Part shown: in pieces, positions 43,010 to 53,178 of the stretch
How positions within the stretch are numbered: the stretch's first letter is position 1
How the letters are laid out: every line of letters begins with the position of its first letter
NCBI GenBank assembly: GCA_026400835.1
Contig: JAPLOA010000078.1
Span: 25,205-89,204 of the forward strand
DNA length: 64,000 nucleotides
Origin: Planctomycetales bacterium
GTDB taxonomy: Bacteria; Planctomycetota; Planctomycetia; Planctomycetales; Planctomycetaceae
Direction: 5' to 3'
Position numbers and translations under genes: made by a program
The notes under the pieces: generated by a model
The model's input: the letters and a program-made list of their open reading frames with translations, nothing else
What the model was told of the DNA's origin: nothing
Databases searched by the model: none

Positions 43010-43420
43010 ATGGCGAAGACTCACGCAAACGACAGGATATCGACTGATGCGGAGAACCCGTATCTGCCTCCCGCGACGCCGACTGCGAGATTCAGGGGCT
43101 CCGACAAGCATTCGCGAGACTGGATCACAATCATCTCCGCCAACGTGGCTCTGATTCCCATTTACCTGCTGGTGCTGGTTGCGTCTGTGATTGAACTGGC
43201 TGGAATCAAGGATATCACATCTCGGGGTGCCGTTGATTACTGGAGGCACGCGATTGCCTCATTAACGTCTCTTGGCATTTGTGGAGCGACGGTGCATCTC
43301 GCCCGTAGACGCAGTCGACTCGCAAAGTACTCTCTAATCGCTTCCCTGTTGTTCCTGGTGATCATGATTTACCCAGGACTCAACGTAGTCTGGAATGCGA
43401 TCGCTCGCCTGATTGACTGA
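43010..43420 (+). CDS. small membrane protein with NPYLPP motif, unknown function
   Basis: A 136-residue protein: a polar N-terminus with ENPYLPPATPTARF, then hydrophobic segments at about 40-62, 78-97 and 105-126. It shares the Asn-Pro-Tyr type N-terminus of other planctomycete small membrane proteins, like the one at 8318-8719. It is divergent from apbE. No ribosome site stands out. Function is unknown. Confidence 0.65.
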   Translation: MAKTHANDRISTDAENPYLPPATPTARFRGSDKHSRDWITIISANVALIPIYLLVLVASVIELAGIKDITSRGAVDYWRHAIASLTSLGICGATVHLARRRSRLAKYSLIASLLFLVIMIYPGLNVVWNAIARLID

Positions 43421-43750
43421 TCGCACCTGGAGTGTGCTCACAGTTATCTCGATAAGCGGCAGTCCACTCGCGCGGCTACACGTCTGTATGAGGAGCGGCT
43501 CTCACGGCCAATGAGACACCCCGCACAATCCCCGAAATCGTCACACCTTTACTCGAGTCAGGCAAGCAGGGAAGACTGGCCGATGCTGCCGGTGGAAACT
43601 GGCTGTTCGCTGGCCGACTGGTCGATCATCACCGTGGATTCTGTGTCCGCTGCTGCGCGTTGTTACGGTGTTTATTTAACCCGACGCGGCAGGCCGGATG
43701 CAGTTCTGCAGAGACCTCGGCAGAGTTCTCCGATCAGGCAGGGTGCATGC
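43421..43750. other. gap before the AsmA-like gene
   Basis: A plus-strand frame stays open here and joins the next gene in frame (from 43511), but its residues are Cys/Arg/Ser-rich without family likeness, so it is treated as leader. No promoter boxes were identified with confidence. Confidence 0.4.
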
Positions 43751-46700
43751 ATGGTAAAAGTCGCTCTCAATAACGCCTCAGGTGAAGAGTCGGCGGAGTC
43801 TAAACCACGCCCCACCAAAGCCCCTCGAAAATCACATTGGCTGATGAAGCTTATGTTTCTCATCGCTGTGGCTGTCGCGGCCGCGCCGAGCGTGATTTCA
43901 ATGAGTGGCCAGGGACCAACGATTCTCAAAAAGTTGCAGCCAAAGCTCGGCCACGCCGTTTCCTTTCAGAAGCTTCAGGTCCATTGGTGGACGCCGGTCG
44001 AAATCATTGGTCTCAGCATTCGTGATCTCAGCAGCGTGTCAATAGATCAATCCGCCGCTGATGCGCCATTACTGTGTGAGATCGAAAAAACAACAACCAC
44101 TGAGCCGCTGTGGCGCATCGTTCTGAATGCAGGCCGCGGGACAGGTGTCGTACTTAAGTCTCCCCATGTTCACCTGATCGCCGATGATAACGGCACGAAT
44201 ATTGACCGCACTCTGACGGAACTCTTCGGGGAGTCAGATGCTGCCAAAACGACAAAGCGATTTCCGTTTCGAATCACAATTGAAGACGGCACGGTGGAGC
44301 TAAAGTCCGGCTCCAATCTGCTGAACGCCGATCCGACACTGACAGCAACGGACTCTGCTGAATCTTCGCCGGAAATTGCTGCTCTCGTTTCTTCCATCAA
44401 CGGCTACTTTTCCACGATGGACACGGAACGCTGGTTGCCCGAAATGAAGGTCACGGCGGAGATCAATCGCCAGTCCGATGACGCGGTGGCAAAACGTGGC
44501 ACAAATGGTGATAACACGACTCCCCGCCCGACTCGACTTGCAGCCGGGCTGGATGACGTGGTCAGTGACTTTCCAGAAGTGCCGCTGGATGGACTTGCCG
44601 GTACCGATGATTCCGGCGATGCGACCGGCGCAAGAATTCAGATCCATCTCAAACCGCGTGCCGATGAAAAAGGTCGTCAGACCATTCAGATTGGCGCGCG
44701 AGATGTCGACCTTCGCCTCGTTCAGCCATTTCTTTCGATGCTGAATCTGGACGCATCCTGCAGTGGAGTTATCTCGGGGGGCATTGATGCACGACTCGCC
44801 GGAGCGAACTTGTCCGAAGGAATCGTGGGACGAATCCTGCTGCACGGAGAGACAATTCGGATTCGCCAGCAAGCATGGGCCACCAACGAGTGGCTTCACC
44901 TCGGAACCGTCAACGCAGGTGGCGCTTTGGCGATGGCGGAAGATGGGATTCTGATCCAGGACCTGAATTTCAAGTCGGATATTCTGGAACTCGACGGTTC
45001 CGGTGAATTGCGTCACAATGTCCCTGAGAGTGAACAGAATTCGTCGTCGCAACAGGTCGAGGTGAAGGGATCCGTCGACATAGCAAAGCTGACCTCGTCG
45101 CTTCGAGAAACCCTGGCAATCCATCAGGACGTGCAGATTCAAAGTGGCCGCGTGACCTTTGGCCTGAAGGCGTCAGCAAAGCCCGGCGAAGAAATCGCGT
45201 TGAACGCAACCGATAATGATTCATTGATTCGTCCGGTGAGCTTAACCCGGAGTGAAGCTCAACCGGGCCAATGGCAACTTGTCGTCAAAACGGAGGATCT
45301 TGCGGCAATCAAAGCAGGGCAGCTGCTCAGAGTCGATTCCAGTTTGCGAGTCGATGCGGTGGGTTCCTTCGTAGAAAGCCTTCCGGAACTTTTACGGGCA
45401 CGAGTGACCGCGGGCTTTGGTACAATCGACCTCGCTCCGGATAAGTCGGCATGGAGGGTTTCCGGCAATGTTCAGCCAGCAGCACTGTGGCAACAGTTAC
45501 AACAGTTTGCCGACATTCCTCAACCCGGACTTCAAGGAGACGTGAGCTTTCAGTCGCGTGTCGCGATGTTGGGTGAAACGATTCAGTTAACCGACCTGCA
45601 ATTGAACTCTTCGGACGTGAAAGCGAGCAGTTCAGAATTGGAGATTACTCCTTCAAACCCCGTCACTGCAATGCTGGACGGGACTGTTCATGTCGAAGGG
45701 ACCGGAGCCGCGTTGAAGACTCTGCTGGCTCCATGGCATGATGCTTCGTGGCTTTCAGACCGAGCGAATATCGTCAGTGATTTAACGGCTACTCCGACGC
45801 GAGAGATCGACCTGGCGGTTCGGATCACACCGGAGAACGTCGCCAATTTGCAGCGTACAAATGTCCTGAGTGTTTCTCGCCCTCAACCGCGATCTTCAGC
45901 GGTCTCTCATTCCTCGCAAGCTGAATCATCGTTCGCGATTGACGAAGCCGACGTTCAGATTTCCATGTTAGCGAAGAATGCCGGACAACAATTTGATATC
46001 CGGAAAGGATCCATCAAGCTGCCCGGATTGCTGACATTAATTCAGGGGACGGTATCCGTTCCTGATGAAGATCTGATTCTTGATTTAACGGCCGACACAA
46101 CATATGACCTCGACATCCTCAGCCGTCGCTTACTGACGCCGGATTCGGGAATCAGCATTTCCGGACAGGGCAAAGATGTCTTCCGACTAACGGGTTCTCC
46201 TACCGCGATCAGCGGAGTCTCGCAGCGAACTGTTTCCGCTTCAGGCAGTTCTGCACCGATGTTGAAGGGATCCGGAAATGTGGCCTGGGCATCTGCCAAC
46301 GTGTGGGGACTGCAGATCGGTGAAGCCAACGTACAGGCTTCACTGGAGAACATTCTTCTGCGTAGCACACCAATTCAATGTTCGGTCAACGGCGGACAGC
46401 TGAACATTATGCCGCAGTACGATCTCGCTGGATCGCTGTTGCAGCTGGGAACTGGCAGCCGAGTTCAGAATTTGCAACTCACGCCGGAACTCTGTCGCAC
46501 CTGGCTGGGCTATGTGGCTCCTATGCTGGCCGACACTGCGGAAGTGAACGGCACAGTGTCGGTTCGAGTCGAACGTTTTCTGTGGGACTTCAATGCTCCG
46601 GAGAATTCGGACGTGCAGGCTCAGCTGACGATTCATCAGGCGGAAGCTTCTCCGGGGAATTCACTCTCAACGCTGCTCGAAGTCGTTGACCTGCTGCGTC

Positions 46701-47080
46701 GGTCCGGTGATGCAAGCCCGGGCCTGACTCAGCGATCACTGGTGCTTCCGGAACAAACCATCCCCGTGCAGGTTCGTCAGGGCTATGTCACTCACGATGA
46801 ACTTGTGATGGATCTCAATGGATATCGCATGCGAACTTCCGGGGCGGTTGGTTTAAACAAGCAACTGCAGATGACAATTGATGTACCGCTGGAAAAATCC
46901 ACAGCCGACGGTGCCGGACGAAGCATCAAAGTTCCACTGCGAGGTACCATCTCTTTACCTCAGCCTGACACCGGAGCCCTGCTGCAGAACCTGGGGACTC
47001 AGAAAATTCAGGAGAAACTTGACGATCAGGTCGACAAAACTTTGAACAAACAGTTAAACAAACTGTTCGACAAATTTTAG
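43751..47080 (+). CDS. very large AsmA/TamB-like envelope protein
   Basis: An 1109-residue protein with one N-terminal membrane segment (about 32-50, LMKLMFLIAVAVAAAPSV) and a long beta-rich body, the architecture of AsmA-like/TamB-like proteins that span the periplasm and move lipids. The N-terminal part after the anchor reads LGHAVSFQKLQVHWWTPVEI, close to the AsmA opening; the C-terminal part (IKVPLRGTISLPQPDTG, then a coiled Lys/Asp/Leu tail) is also typical. ATG at 43751 is taken because it precedes the anchor. Bulk lipid transport or outer-membrane maintenance is inferred from the family. Confidence 0.8.
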   Translation: MVKVALNNASGEESAESKPRPTKAPRKSHWLMKLMFLIAVAVAAAPSVISMSGQGPTILKKLQPKLGHAVSFQKLQVHWWTPVEIIGLSIRDLSSVSIDQSAADAPLLCEIEKTTTTEPLWRIVLNAGRGTGVVLKSPHVHLIADDNGTNIDRTLTELFGESDAAKTTKRFPFRITIEDGTVELKSGSNLLNADPTLTATDSAESSPEIAALVSSINGYFSTMDTERWLPEMKVTAEINRQSDDAVAKRGTNGDNTTPRPTRLAAGLDDVVSDFPEVPLDGLAGTDDSGDATGARIQIHLKPRADEKGRQTIQIGARDVDLRLVQPFLSMLNLDASCSGVISGGIDARLAGANLSEGIVGRILLHGETIRIRQQAWATNEWLHLGTVNAGGALAMAEDGILIQDLNFKSDILELDGSGELRHNVPESEQNSSSQQVEVKGSVDIAKLTSSLRETLAIHQDVQIQSGRVTFGLKASAKPGEEIALNATDNDSLIRPVSLTRSEAQPGQWQLVVKTEDLAAIKAGQLLRVDSSLRVDAVGSFVESLPELLRARVTAGFGTIDLAPDKSAWRVSGNVQPAALWQQLQQFADIPQPGLQGDVSFQSRVAMLGETIQLTDLQLNSSDVKASSSELEITPSNPVTAMLDGTVHVEGTGAALKTLLAPWHDASWLSDRANIVSDLTATPTREIDLAVRITPENVANLQRTNVLSVSRPQPRSSAVSHSSQAESSFAIDEADVQISMLAKNAGQQFDIRKGSIKLPGLLTLIQGTVSVPDEDLILDLTADTTYDLDILSRRLLTPDSGISISGQGKDVFRLTGSPTAISGVSQRTVSASGSSAPMLKGSGNVAWASANVWGLQIGEANVQASLENILLRSTPIQCSVNGGQLNIMPQYDLAGSLLQLGTGSRVQNLQLTPELCRTWLGYVAPMLADTAEVNGTVSVRVERFLWDFNAPENSDVQAQLTIHQAEASPGNSLSTLLEVVDLLRRSGDASPGLTQRSLVLPEQTIPVQVRQGYVTHDELVMDLNGYRMRTSGAVGLNKQLQMTIDVPLEKSTADGAGRSIKVPLRGTISLPQPDTGALLQNLGTQKIQEKLDDQVDKTLNKQLNKLFDKF

Positions 47081-47844
47081 GTTCGTCGAGCTTCTCGGAC
47101 GCGTGATCCCATCCAGAATGTCATCTCGGAACAATCTTCCGGGAAGCTGCTCAGCATCAGGCGAGCAAGTCGGCGATCATCGTCCTGAACGACCGACGAG
47201 AGTCCATTCTTTTCCTGGAAGCTGTGACGCATCCCGGAGAGAATCAACACCCACGCACGGCTGCGGTGATCAAGTGGGCTCTGCTGGGCCCGGTCATTCA
47301 GAAGTTCGCGAGCGGTCTCTTCATGGAATGCATACTGCCAAAGGTCGTATTGACCCATCAGTGGACAACACAGCAGGTCTGTCCAGCGTTCTGTTGCCTT
47401 CCGGGTTTTATCAATGGCGATGAGGTCTGTTTGGGAAAGCCGATCATTCGACAGAACAACGCTCAGAGCTTTATGGCGAATTGACAGGTGCCCCAGAAAC
47501 ACGTTGTGAGCCACTGGCTTGATTCGATCAACTCCCTGATAGCTATCTCGAGCCATCAGCAGAATCGTCCAGACCCGGGCGACCATTTCGTTGATCAGGA
47601 TCTGCTCCGCGATTGTCCGAGTCGCGGGACGAGCCGGCATGAGTCCAATCAGATGCAACGGATCACGAATCCCGAGCCCGTTCTCCAGATCGGTTAAGTC
47701 CTTCATCCACCGGTTGAATCGATTTCGGCTGAGGATGTAGTAGTCACCGATCGTCTGAGATGGAATTTCTTCATCTCGTTCAATGAAGAGTTGTCCGTGA
47801 GCAGCCATGAGTGCTGCGATTTCAGTGAGATAAGCCAGCTTCAC
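47077..47844 (-). CDS. conserved-looking protein of unknown function
   Basis: A 255-residue helical protein starting MKLAYLTEIAALMAAHGQL. No domain was recognised. It has no signal peptide and no membrane segments. Features are an acidic start (IERDEEIPSQ), the stretch ARVWTILLMARDSYQGVDRI and a Trp-rich middle (WTDLLCCPLMGQYDLWQYAF). It overlaps the end of the AsmA-like gene by four bases on the opposite strand, so the two are convergent. Codon pattern supports a real gene. Confidence 0.75.
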   Translation of the reverse strand: MKLAYLTEIAALMAAHGQLFIERDEEIPSQTIGDYYILSRNRFNRWMKDLTDLENGLGIRDPLHLIGLMPARPATRTIAEQILINEMVARVWTILLMARDSYQGVDRIKPVAHNVFLGHLSIRHKALSVVLSNDRLSQTDLIAIDKTRKATERWTDLLCCPLMGQYDLWQYAFHEETARELLNDRAQQSPLDHRSRAWVLILSGMRHSFQEKNGLSSVVQDDDRRLARLMLSSFPEDCSEMTFWMGSRVREARRT

Positions 47845-48175
47845 AAATCACCAGTGGATGTTGAAGGTAAGAATCTCTGCGGCCATGAATTTGATGAGAA
47901 TCCAATTCCGCAAAAATAATGCCTTCCTTCCGTGCACTGCTCTTTTATGAGCTATGAAGCGCAAACATCATGGTTTCCCCCGTGTTTTCGACTGTTCCCG
48001 CAGAATGAATCCCAGTGATACTTCGCGATTGCCATCCGGACCGCTGTTGTTCCACATCGTTCGTGGTCAACATATGATGCCGAATCTCATCAGAAGCTGC
48101 CAGGACTGAGTCCATGTATCCAAAGGAAAGTTCTGACTCGTCCAATTGTTCCGGATCGTTGTTGCAGGCAAACAG
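47845..48175. other. gap with an in-frame extension of the WD40 gene
   Basis: Downstream of the WD40 gene's TAG the same minus-strand frame stays open for about 77 more codons to 47945. It shows no repeat of the WD40 type and probably means chance or a decayed tail. Nothing else was seen. Confidence 0.35.
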
Positions 48176-49192
48176 CTACGCAGGCTTGGGGGCCAGTCGA
48201 GTGATTCTGACATTGCGATCATGATGGGCCGTGGCGACCTGCAGCCCGTCAACATGCAGATCCATATCTCGCGCGATGTTGGGCAACTGGAAGCGATGAT
48301 AGTCTTTTTCAGCATCGATCTTCCAGAACAGCAACCATCCGCCACTGCTGCCGCCGGAGACTCCCATCAGCGTCCCATCGCTCAACCATTCCAAACGCCA
48401 GACAACGCCCCCGGTGATCCCTTCGGCAATCTGCTGACGTTCAATCGTACCAGTTTCCAGATTGAACAGCAGGATCAAAGGCTCATGAACCGCCCCCAGC
48501 GGATTGCTGGCTTTATGTAAACCGCCAGCCGCGATGTACTTTCCATCAGCATTTACGGCCAAAGATCTCACTCCGCCGAAGTCCACGCCCTGGCCACCGT
48601 TATAAGAATACAATCCTGCCGCATCCAGCTTTTTGAGTTCGGTCCCAGCCGCCGCATCCCACTGCCGCACGGAGCCACCCAGATCTCCGGAAAACAACGT
48701 TTTCCCATCCGGATGAAACGTCACGGAATAGACCTGCTTTTCATGACCTGATAGCTCTTTGACCAGCGTCCCATCCGCCATGTTCCAGAGGCGAACGATG
48801 TTGTCGTTTCCTCCGCTGGCCAGCAGAGTTCCATCAGGGCTCACAGCCAATGATCGCACCCAATGTCGACCATGTCCCGGAATACTGCGAATCGGCTGCG
48901 GTGCATCTTCTGTTGCCGGCCACCACGTTAACCTGCCATCACAGCCGCCGCTGACGATAACTTTGCCATCGTTGGAGAATGCAAACGCTGCAACCCAGGT
49001 AGTATGTCCGCCAGACAGCACTGTCTTCGCACCATCGGACAAACGAAATCGAGTGACCACGGCATCTTCAGAACCGCAGAACACATACGTTCCGACAGGA
49101 TCAAAGCGGCAGGCAATCAATGGACGATCATGAGCCCATTGACCTGTGACGTTTGCCGCTTTCGGGTCCAGCCCTTCTGGTATCGTTGCCAT
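48176..49192 (-). CDS. WD40-repeat beta-propeller protein
   Basis: A 338-residue protein made almost wholly of WD40 repeats, about seven: IACRFDPVGTYVFCGSEDAV, WVAAFAFSNDGKVIVSGGCDGRL, quoted in part WVAAFAFSNDGKVIVSGG, WVRSLAVSPDGTLLASGGND, VYSVTFHPDGKTLFSGDLGG, and a divergent last part (WRLEWLSDGTLMGVSGGSSGG). No signal peptide or other domain is seen, so it is likely a cytoplasmic scaffold. WD40 proteins are abundant in planctomycetes. No partner is evident from neighbours. Confidence 0.9.
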   Translation of the reverse strand: MATIPEGLDPKAANVTGQWAHDRPLIACRFDPVGTYVFCGSEDAVVTRFRLSDGAKTVLSGGHTTWVAAFAFSNDGKVIVSGGCDGRLTWWPATEDAPQPIRSIPGHGRHWVRSLAVSPDGTLLASGGNDNIVRLWNMADGTLVKELSGHEKQVYSVTFHPDGKTLFSGDLGGSVRQWDAAAGTELKKLDAAGLYSYNGGQGVDFGGVRSLAVNADGKYIAAGGLHKASNPLGAVHEPLILLFNLETGTIERQQIAEGITGGVVWRLEWLSDGTLMGVSGGSSGGWLLFWKIDAEKDYHRFQLPNIARDMDLHVDGLQVATAHHDRNVRITRLAPKPA

Positions 49193-49502
49193 GGGTCGTT
49201 GCCTTTCTGGAAGCAGTTTATTCCTGAGGTCATCGGATCTGCGGAGTCATCCGGAAGTTGAGCCAGTGCCACTCTTCTTTTCATGCCGGTCGACAGTCAT
49301 AACCTGACCGTCGAAAACTCCATCCGTATTATGCTCGACTGAGGACTATTGATGCCTGCTCGAAATCGAACACTTCAGCCAAGTCCCACTTTTGCGCAAA
49401 ATCATTTCAGGGGCTGCTGCAAGAATGTGTGACATTGTGATCGATTACGATACTCACTGTTTTCAGCCTTGCTCCCCACAAGTATTCGTGTGAACAGAAC
49501 CT
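49193..49502. other. intergenic region, nothing identified
   Basis: About 310 bases between the DUF4159 gene end and the WD40 gene start, both on the minus strand. It must hold the WD40 promoter; no clear boxes, repeats or coding frames were found. Confidence 0.45.
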
Positions 49503-51983
49503 TCAGGGGACTGCCGCCGGATTCTCCAAAATCTGCGACCAGTGAATATCCTGCTGCATCGCATACAGCACAATGTTCATCGCCAGTTTTGCGGCATCGG
49601 CTTCGACATAACCATCACACGACAGCGACGCCTGATGTTCCAGAGCACAACTGATGTCATATTTGCTGTAGATCACCACATATCGACCATCGATTTCGAT
49701 GCCTTCCAGCATGGGCGGACCTTCCTCAGTTCTTAGCGTGAGTGCCGCGTTTTCCGTGCTGGGAACCAATCGCCTTCGAGTTGTCTTTTTGATGTCATGC
49801 CAGGTGGCTTCAGAATAAATCTCATGATCAGCCGGAATCTGTTTCAGAGGATGATCGGGATACAACTGAGACATGAATTCTCGAAAACTGCGATCAAAAT
49901 TCGTTGAGCCACAGCAAGCATCCGCAAACAAAAAGCGTCCCGTGCTCAGGAAGTCCCGAATGGCCTGTTGCTCCTGAGCACCAATCCGAAATCGATAGCG
50001 GCCGTGCATATAGAGCATTGGAAACTGATTCATCTCCTCCAGAGTGGCCGGGGTCGCATGCGGCTGAGTTGAAGCAGCCAGCCCTACGGTCTCGTTTAAT
50101 GCTTCGAGCAGATTCTTAAGTGCACGCGGTGCGGTGTCCCAGCCGCCATCATGACGAAGCTTACCGATCTCCAGCAGTCCCCGCTGCGCGTTGGCGACGG
50201 CCTTGTTTTTGCGGCCACTACTGTTGCTGAGTTTCTCCGGAGGTTCACGGCCGGTTGCATAAGCAACCACGTTGACTCCTACTTTCATTGCACGACTGAC
50301 GCGGGCGCTTAATACGGAATTACGTTCCTTCGGCTCGTGCTTCATCCACTTTTGCCACAGGCATCCGATATCGTCGGGCGAGTAGATAATCGACGTGCGA
50401 CAACCGAAGTCGACTCCCCAGAGTTTTATGCCGTCGACATCTCGAATGTTGTACTCACTGCGAAAAACGGCATGATCTGGTGTCAATGGCTGCAGCGAAG
50501 CATCTCCCTGCGGAAACATGCGGCTGACGATCTCTCGGAACCCCTTGTCGAATCCCTGACCATCACAGTTGGCGACAGCAAGAATAAATCCCCCTGCATC
50601 CACATAATTCCGCAACCACGAGACCTGTTCGTCAGTCATTTGCGGTGCTTCGCGGCCGGAGATAAGCAGAATCGGTGCCTGATTGAGTTCCAGAACTGCG
50701 GTCTCCGGCTTGAGACGGCTCATTGTCACAACCTGGCTGGTCAGACGAGGCGGCCAGGCAGGCAGTCCATCAATCAACTCCACAAGATTAACGACGTCAA
50801 AGCTGTGACGGTTCCATTCACCATCATCCCGCGATTCCCCGTTCGGCGAACTATAGTCCAGCTTGTTCACGACAACTCGAGACAGTCCCTTTGACAGAAA
50901 CAGCAGCGCCATGGCCGTGTTTACTGCCGAAGCCGCTTCATGTCCTCTGGAGAGCCATTCCCCTGATGATTTCTGGATTTCCGTGAGCATCGTCGCACCC
51001 TGACGATACCAGTCATGACGACCAAAGAAACGCACGCCACTCATTCTTCCCGCACGCTCAAGGCCGTAAAGGTAGTAGAAATGGAAATCCGGATTGCCGG
51101 GGTTGGATTGCACACTGAAATTTTCTGCCAGCCAACGACGACCATTCTGGAGGGCCGGATCCGGGACTATGAGCTGACAACAATCCGGATTCCCCTGGGC
51201 ATCGACGTCCTTGTCGCTCAGCAGCATTCGAGTCGTGATGCTCACAGTGGACAGGCCGGCGACCGTCATACTTCCTGTTAAAGGATGATGGTCAGAATAT
51301 CGCCAGGCCCCGTTTCGCTGCTGATCATTCACCCAACGTTGATGTGCAAGTTCCCACGTCTCCCGGGAAACTTTTGCTCCTGCATACACGGCTTCACGGA
51401 GCGCCAGAACTGCGTACTGACCATTACTCGGATCGCCGGAATTTGGCGCCTGCTCGCCCAATTGATAACCCCAGTAGCCCTGTGTCGTTCCGGCTCGAAC
51501 CTGACTATTCTCAAGAAGCTCTGCATACTTCAGAATACGTGGCAGATCCTGATCCAATTGCTCAGCCGCGCAAAGAGCCATCGTGATCAGTGATGTTTCA
51601 TAAACAGCATGTGGCCCGTTAACTCCCCCGGGCGGTAAAGCTCTAAGGTAATTCAGACCACGCTGAACCGCCGGAGAATCGACAGGGCGATCACAGTTGA
51701 TGAGGGCCATCACGACCATCGCTGTCACTCCTGCGGTATTGCTGGAAACGGACGTTCCGCCAGACCACGAACCATCATCTTCCTGACTTAACTCCAGGAA
51801 GTCACAGCCTTGCTCCATCGACTTCAACACGGCACTGCGCAGGCGAACATCGTCCAAAGGGCCGGAATCTTCCTCGTCCTGAGCAGAACACCGACATGAA
51901 AAACAGGAAATCAATATCAGGACCAGAATTGTTCGGCTGATCTCGCAGGCGCTCTGAAAAAGAGGATCGTAATTCTTCATCAT
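49503..51983 (-). CDS. secreted protein with cyclase-like repeats and two DUF4159-type domains
   Basis: An 826-residue protein with a signal peptide or anchor at about 16-32 (ISRTILVLILISCFSC, a Cys that could be a lipoprotein site). Residues 40-380 form a squalene-cyclase-like toroid (DFLELSQEDDGSWSGG, RYSDHHPLTGSMTVAGL). Two DUF4159-type domains follow, at about 436-579 (ILLISGREAPQMTDEQV) and 654-810 (FPMLYMHGRYRFRIGAQEQ); they share order and sequence and look like an internal duplication. The start ATG at 51983 is four bases after the cysteine desulfurase stop, so it is in the same operon. Confidence 0.88.
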   Translation of the reverse strand: MMKNYDPLFQSACEISRTILVLILISCFSCRCSAQDEEDSGPLDDVRLRSAVLKSMEQGCDFLELSQEDDGSWSGGTSVSSNTAGVTAMVVMALINCDRPVDSPAVQRGLNYLRALPPGGVNGPHAVYETSLITMALCAAEQLDQDLPRILKYAELLENSQVRAGTTQGYWGYQLGEQAPNSGDPSNGQYAVLALREAVYAGAKVSRETWELAHQRWVNDQQRNGAWRYSDHHPLTGSMTVAGLSTVSITTRMLLSDKDVDAQGNPDCCQLIVPDPALQNGRRWLAENFSVQSNPGNPDFHFYYLYGLERAGRMSGVRFFGRHDWYRQGATMLTEIQKSSGEWLSRGHEAASAVNTAMALLFLSKGLSRVVVNKLDYSSPNGESRDDGEWNRHSFDVVNLVELIDGLPAWPPRLTSQVVTMSRLKPETAVLELNQAPILLISGREAPQMTDEQVSWLRNYVDAGGFILAVANCDGQGFDKGFREIVSRMFPQGDASLQPLTPDHAVFRSEYNIRDVDGIKLWGVDFGCRTSIIYSPDDIGCLWQKWMKHEPKERNSVLSARVSRAMKVGVNVVAYATGREPPEKLSNSSGRKNKAVANAQRGLLEIGKLRHDGGWDTAPRALKNLLEALNETVGLAASTQPHATPATLEEMNQFPMLYMHGRYRFRIGAQEQQAIRDFLSTGRFLFADACCGSTNFDRSFREFMSQLYPDHPLKQIPADHEIYSEATWHDIKKTTRRRLVPSTENAALTLRTEEGPPMLEGIEIDGRYVVIYSKYDISCALEHQASLSCDGYVEADAAKLAMNIVLYAMQQDIHWSQILENPAAVP

Positions 51984-51987
51984 GGCT

Positions 51988-53178
51988 TCATGACTTTCTC
52001 GCTGCGCACTCGTTACGCATTCGTGTGACGACAGTCGAAATTCGTTGCACTGCATCTTCAATTTCTATGGTCGTGTTCTGACAGCTAATGGAGAAACGCA
52101 CAGAGGACTTGCAAATCCCCGGATCAACTCCCATGGCCAAAAGAGCTTTTGCGGGCTCCATCGAACCGCTGGCGCAGGTGCTTCCTAATGAACAAGCCAC
52201 ACCCGCCAGATGCAGATTGACCAGCAACGCTTCGCCGGGCACTCCCGGGAATGCGATGCTGAGCGTATTCACTAATCGATCGGCATGAAAACCGTGAACC
52301 ACCGCCGGGGCACACTGTTGCAGAAGTGCGCCCTGAAGCTGATCGCGCAGGGAACGCATTGCACGAGAGCGTTCTGTTGCTTCATCACGCCACAATTCCA
52401 GGGCCCGGGCCATGCCGGCAATCAGCGGAACCGCCTCCGTGCCAGCGCGTCGACCGCTTTCCTGGTGGCCCCCGGCCAATAGCGGAGGAAGCTTAATCCC
52501 GCGTCGCAATAACAGCCCGCCCGTTCCTCGCGGGCCATGAAACTTATGAGCCCCAAACGCCAGAGCCGCTGCACCAGTGGCCTGGAAATCCACCGACATT
52601 TTCCCAACCGCCTGCACAGCATCCAGCAACAACGGCACACCATGCTGCTGACACAAACGACTGAGAACCGTCACGTCCTGAATAACGCCCGTTTCATTAT
52701 GCGCGAGGATCAGGCAGACCAGCCGGAGATCCTTCCACGGGAGGCCTGCCAGGGCTTCTGTCTTGATACGTCCTTCAGAGTCGACCGGGATGGAGACTCG
52801 TTCCATTCCCGTCAAAGCCGCGTTGGCACAGGCTTCAAGCGTCGCAGGATGTTCACCGTCCGTGCAGGCGATCAGACCTTTGCGACCCGCCGTAAATCCA
52901 TGCACGGCCATGTTGATGGATTCCGTTCCACCACTGGTAAAAATCAACTCCGACGCATCAGCCTTCAATATGTCGGCAATGCTCTCACGACTGTCTTCCA
53001 GGATCTGCCTTGCCGCGCGGCCGAACGAATGAGCACTCCCGGGATTCGCAAAAGCTGCCAGAAAGCACTCGTTCAGCCGCTGAAGCACTCGCGCATCAAG
53101 CGGAGTTGTCGCATTGTTGTCCAGGTAAATTGGTCGGGCAGACAATGCTGACTCTCCGTGAGCAAAATCAGCGAGCAC
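51988..53178 (-). CDS. cysteine desulfurase (NifS/IscS-like)
   Basis: A 396-residue PLP enzyme that takes sulfur from cysteine for Fe-S clusters, tRNA thiolation or other cofactors. The N-terminus reads YLDNNATTPLDARVL, the PLP Lys lies in GAHKFHGPRGTGG, and the active Cys in CSLGSTCASGS, all intact. The start is GTG at 53178, overlapping the stop of the upstream PH-like gene (TAGTG). No scaffold or other isc/suf genes are near, so its use in this operon with a PH-like membrane protein and a DUF4159 protein is unclear. Confidence 0.93.
   Translation of the reverse strand: MLADFAHGESALSARPIYLDNNATTPLDARVLQRLNECFLAAFANPGSAHSFGRAARQILEDSRESIADILKADASELIFTSGGTESINMAVHGFTAGRKGLIACTDGEHPATLEACANAALTGMERVSIPVDSEGRIKTEALAGLPWKDLRLVCLILAHNETGVIQDVTVLSRLCQQHGVPLLLDAVQAVGKMSVDFQATGAAALAFGAHKFHGPRGTGGLLLRRGIKLPPLLAGGHQESGRRAGTEAVPLIAGMARALELWRDEATERSRAMRSLRDQLQGALLQQCAPAVVHGFHADRLVNTLSIAFPGVPGEALLVNLHLAGVACSLGSTCASGSMEPAKALLAMGVDPGICKSSVRFSISCQNTTIEIEDAVQRISTVVTRMRNECAARKS

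Noticed and set aside
51988..53178. Phosphorothioation (Dnd) or other defence system around the cysteine desulfurase
   Set aside because: No dndB-E, ssp or nuclease genes adjoin; neighbours are a PH-like protein and a DUF4159 protein.
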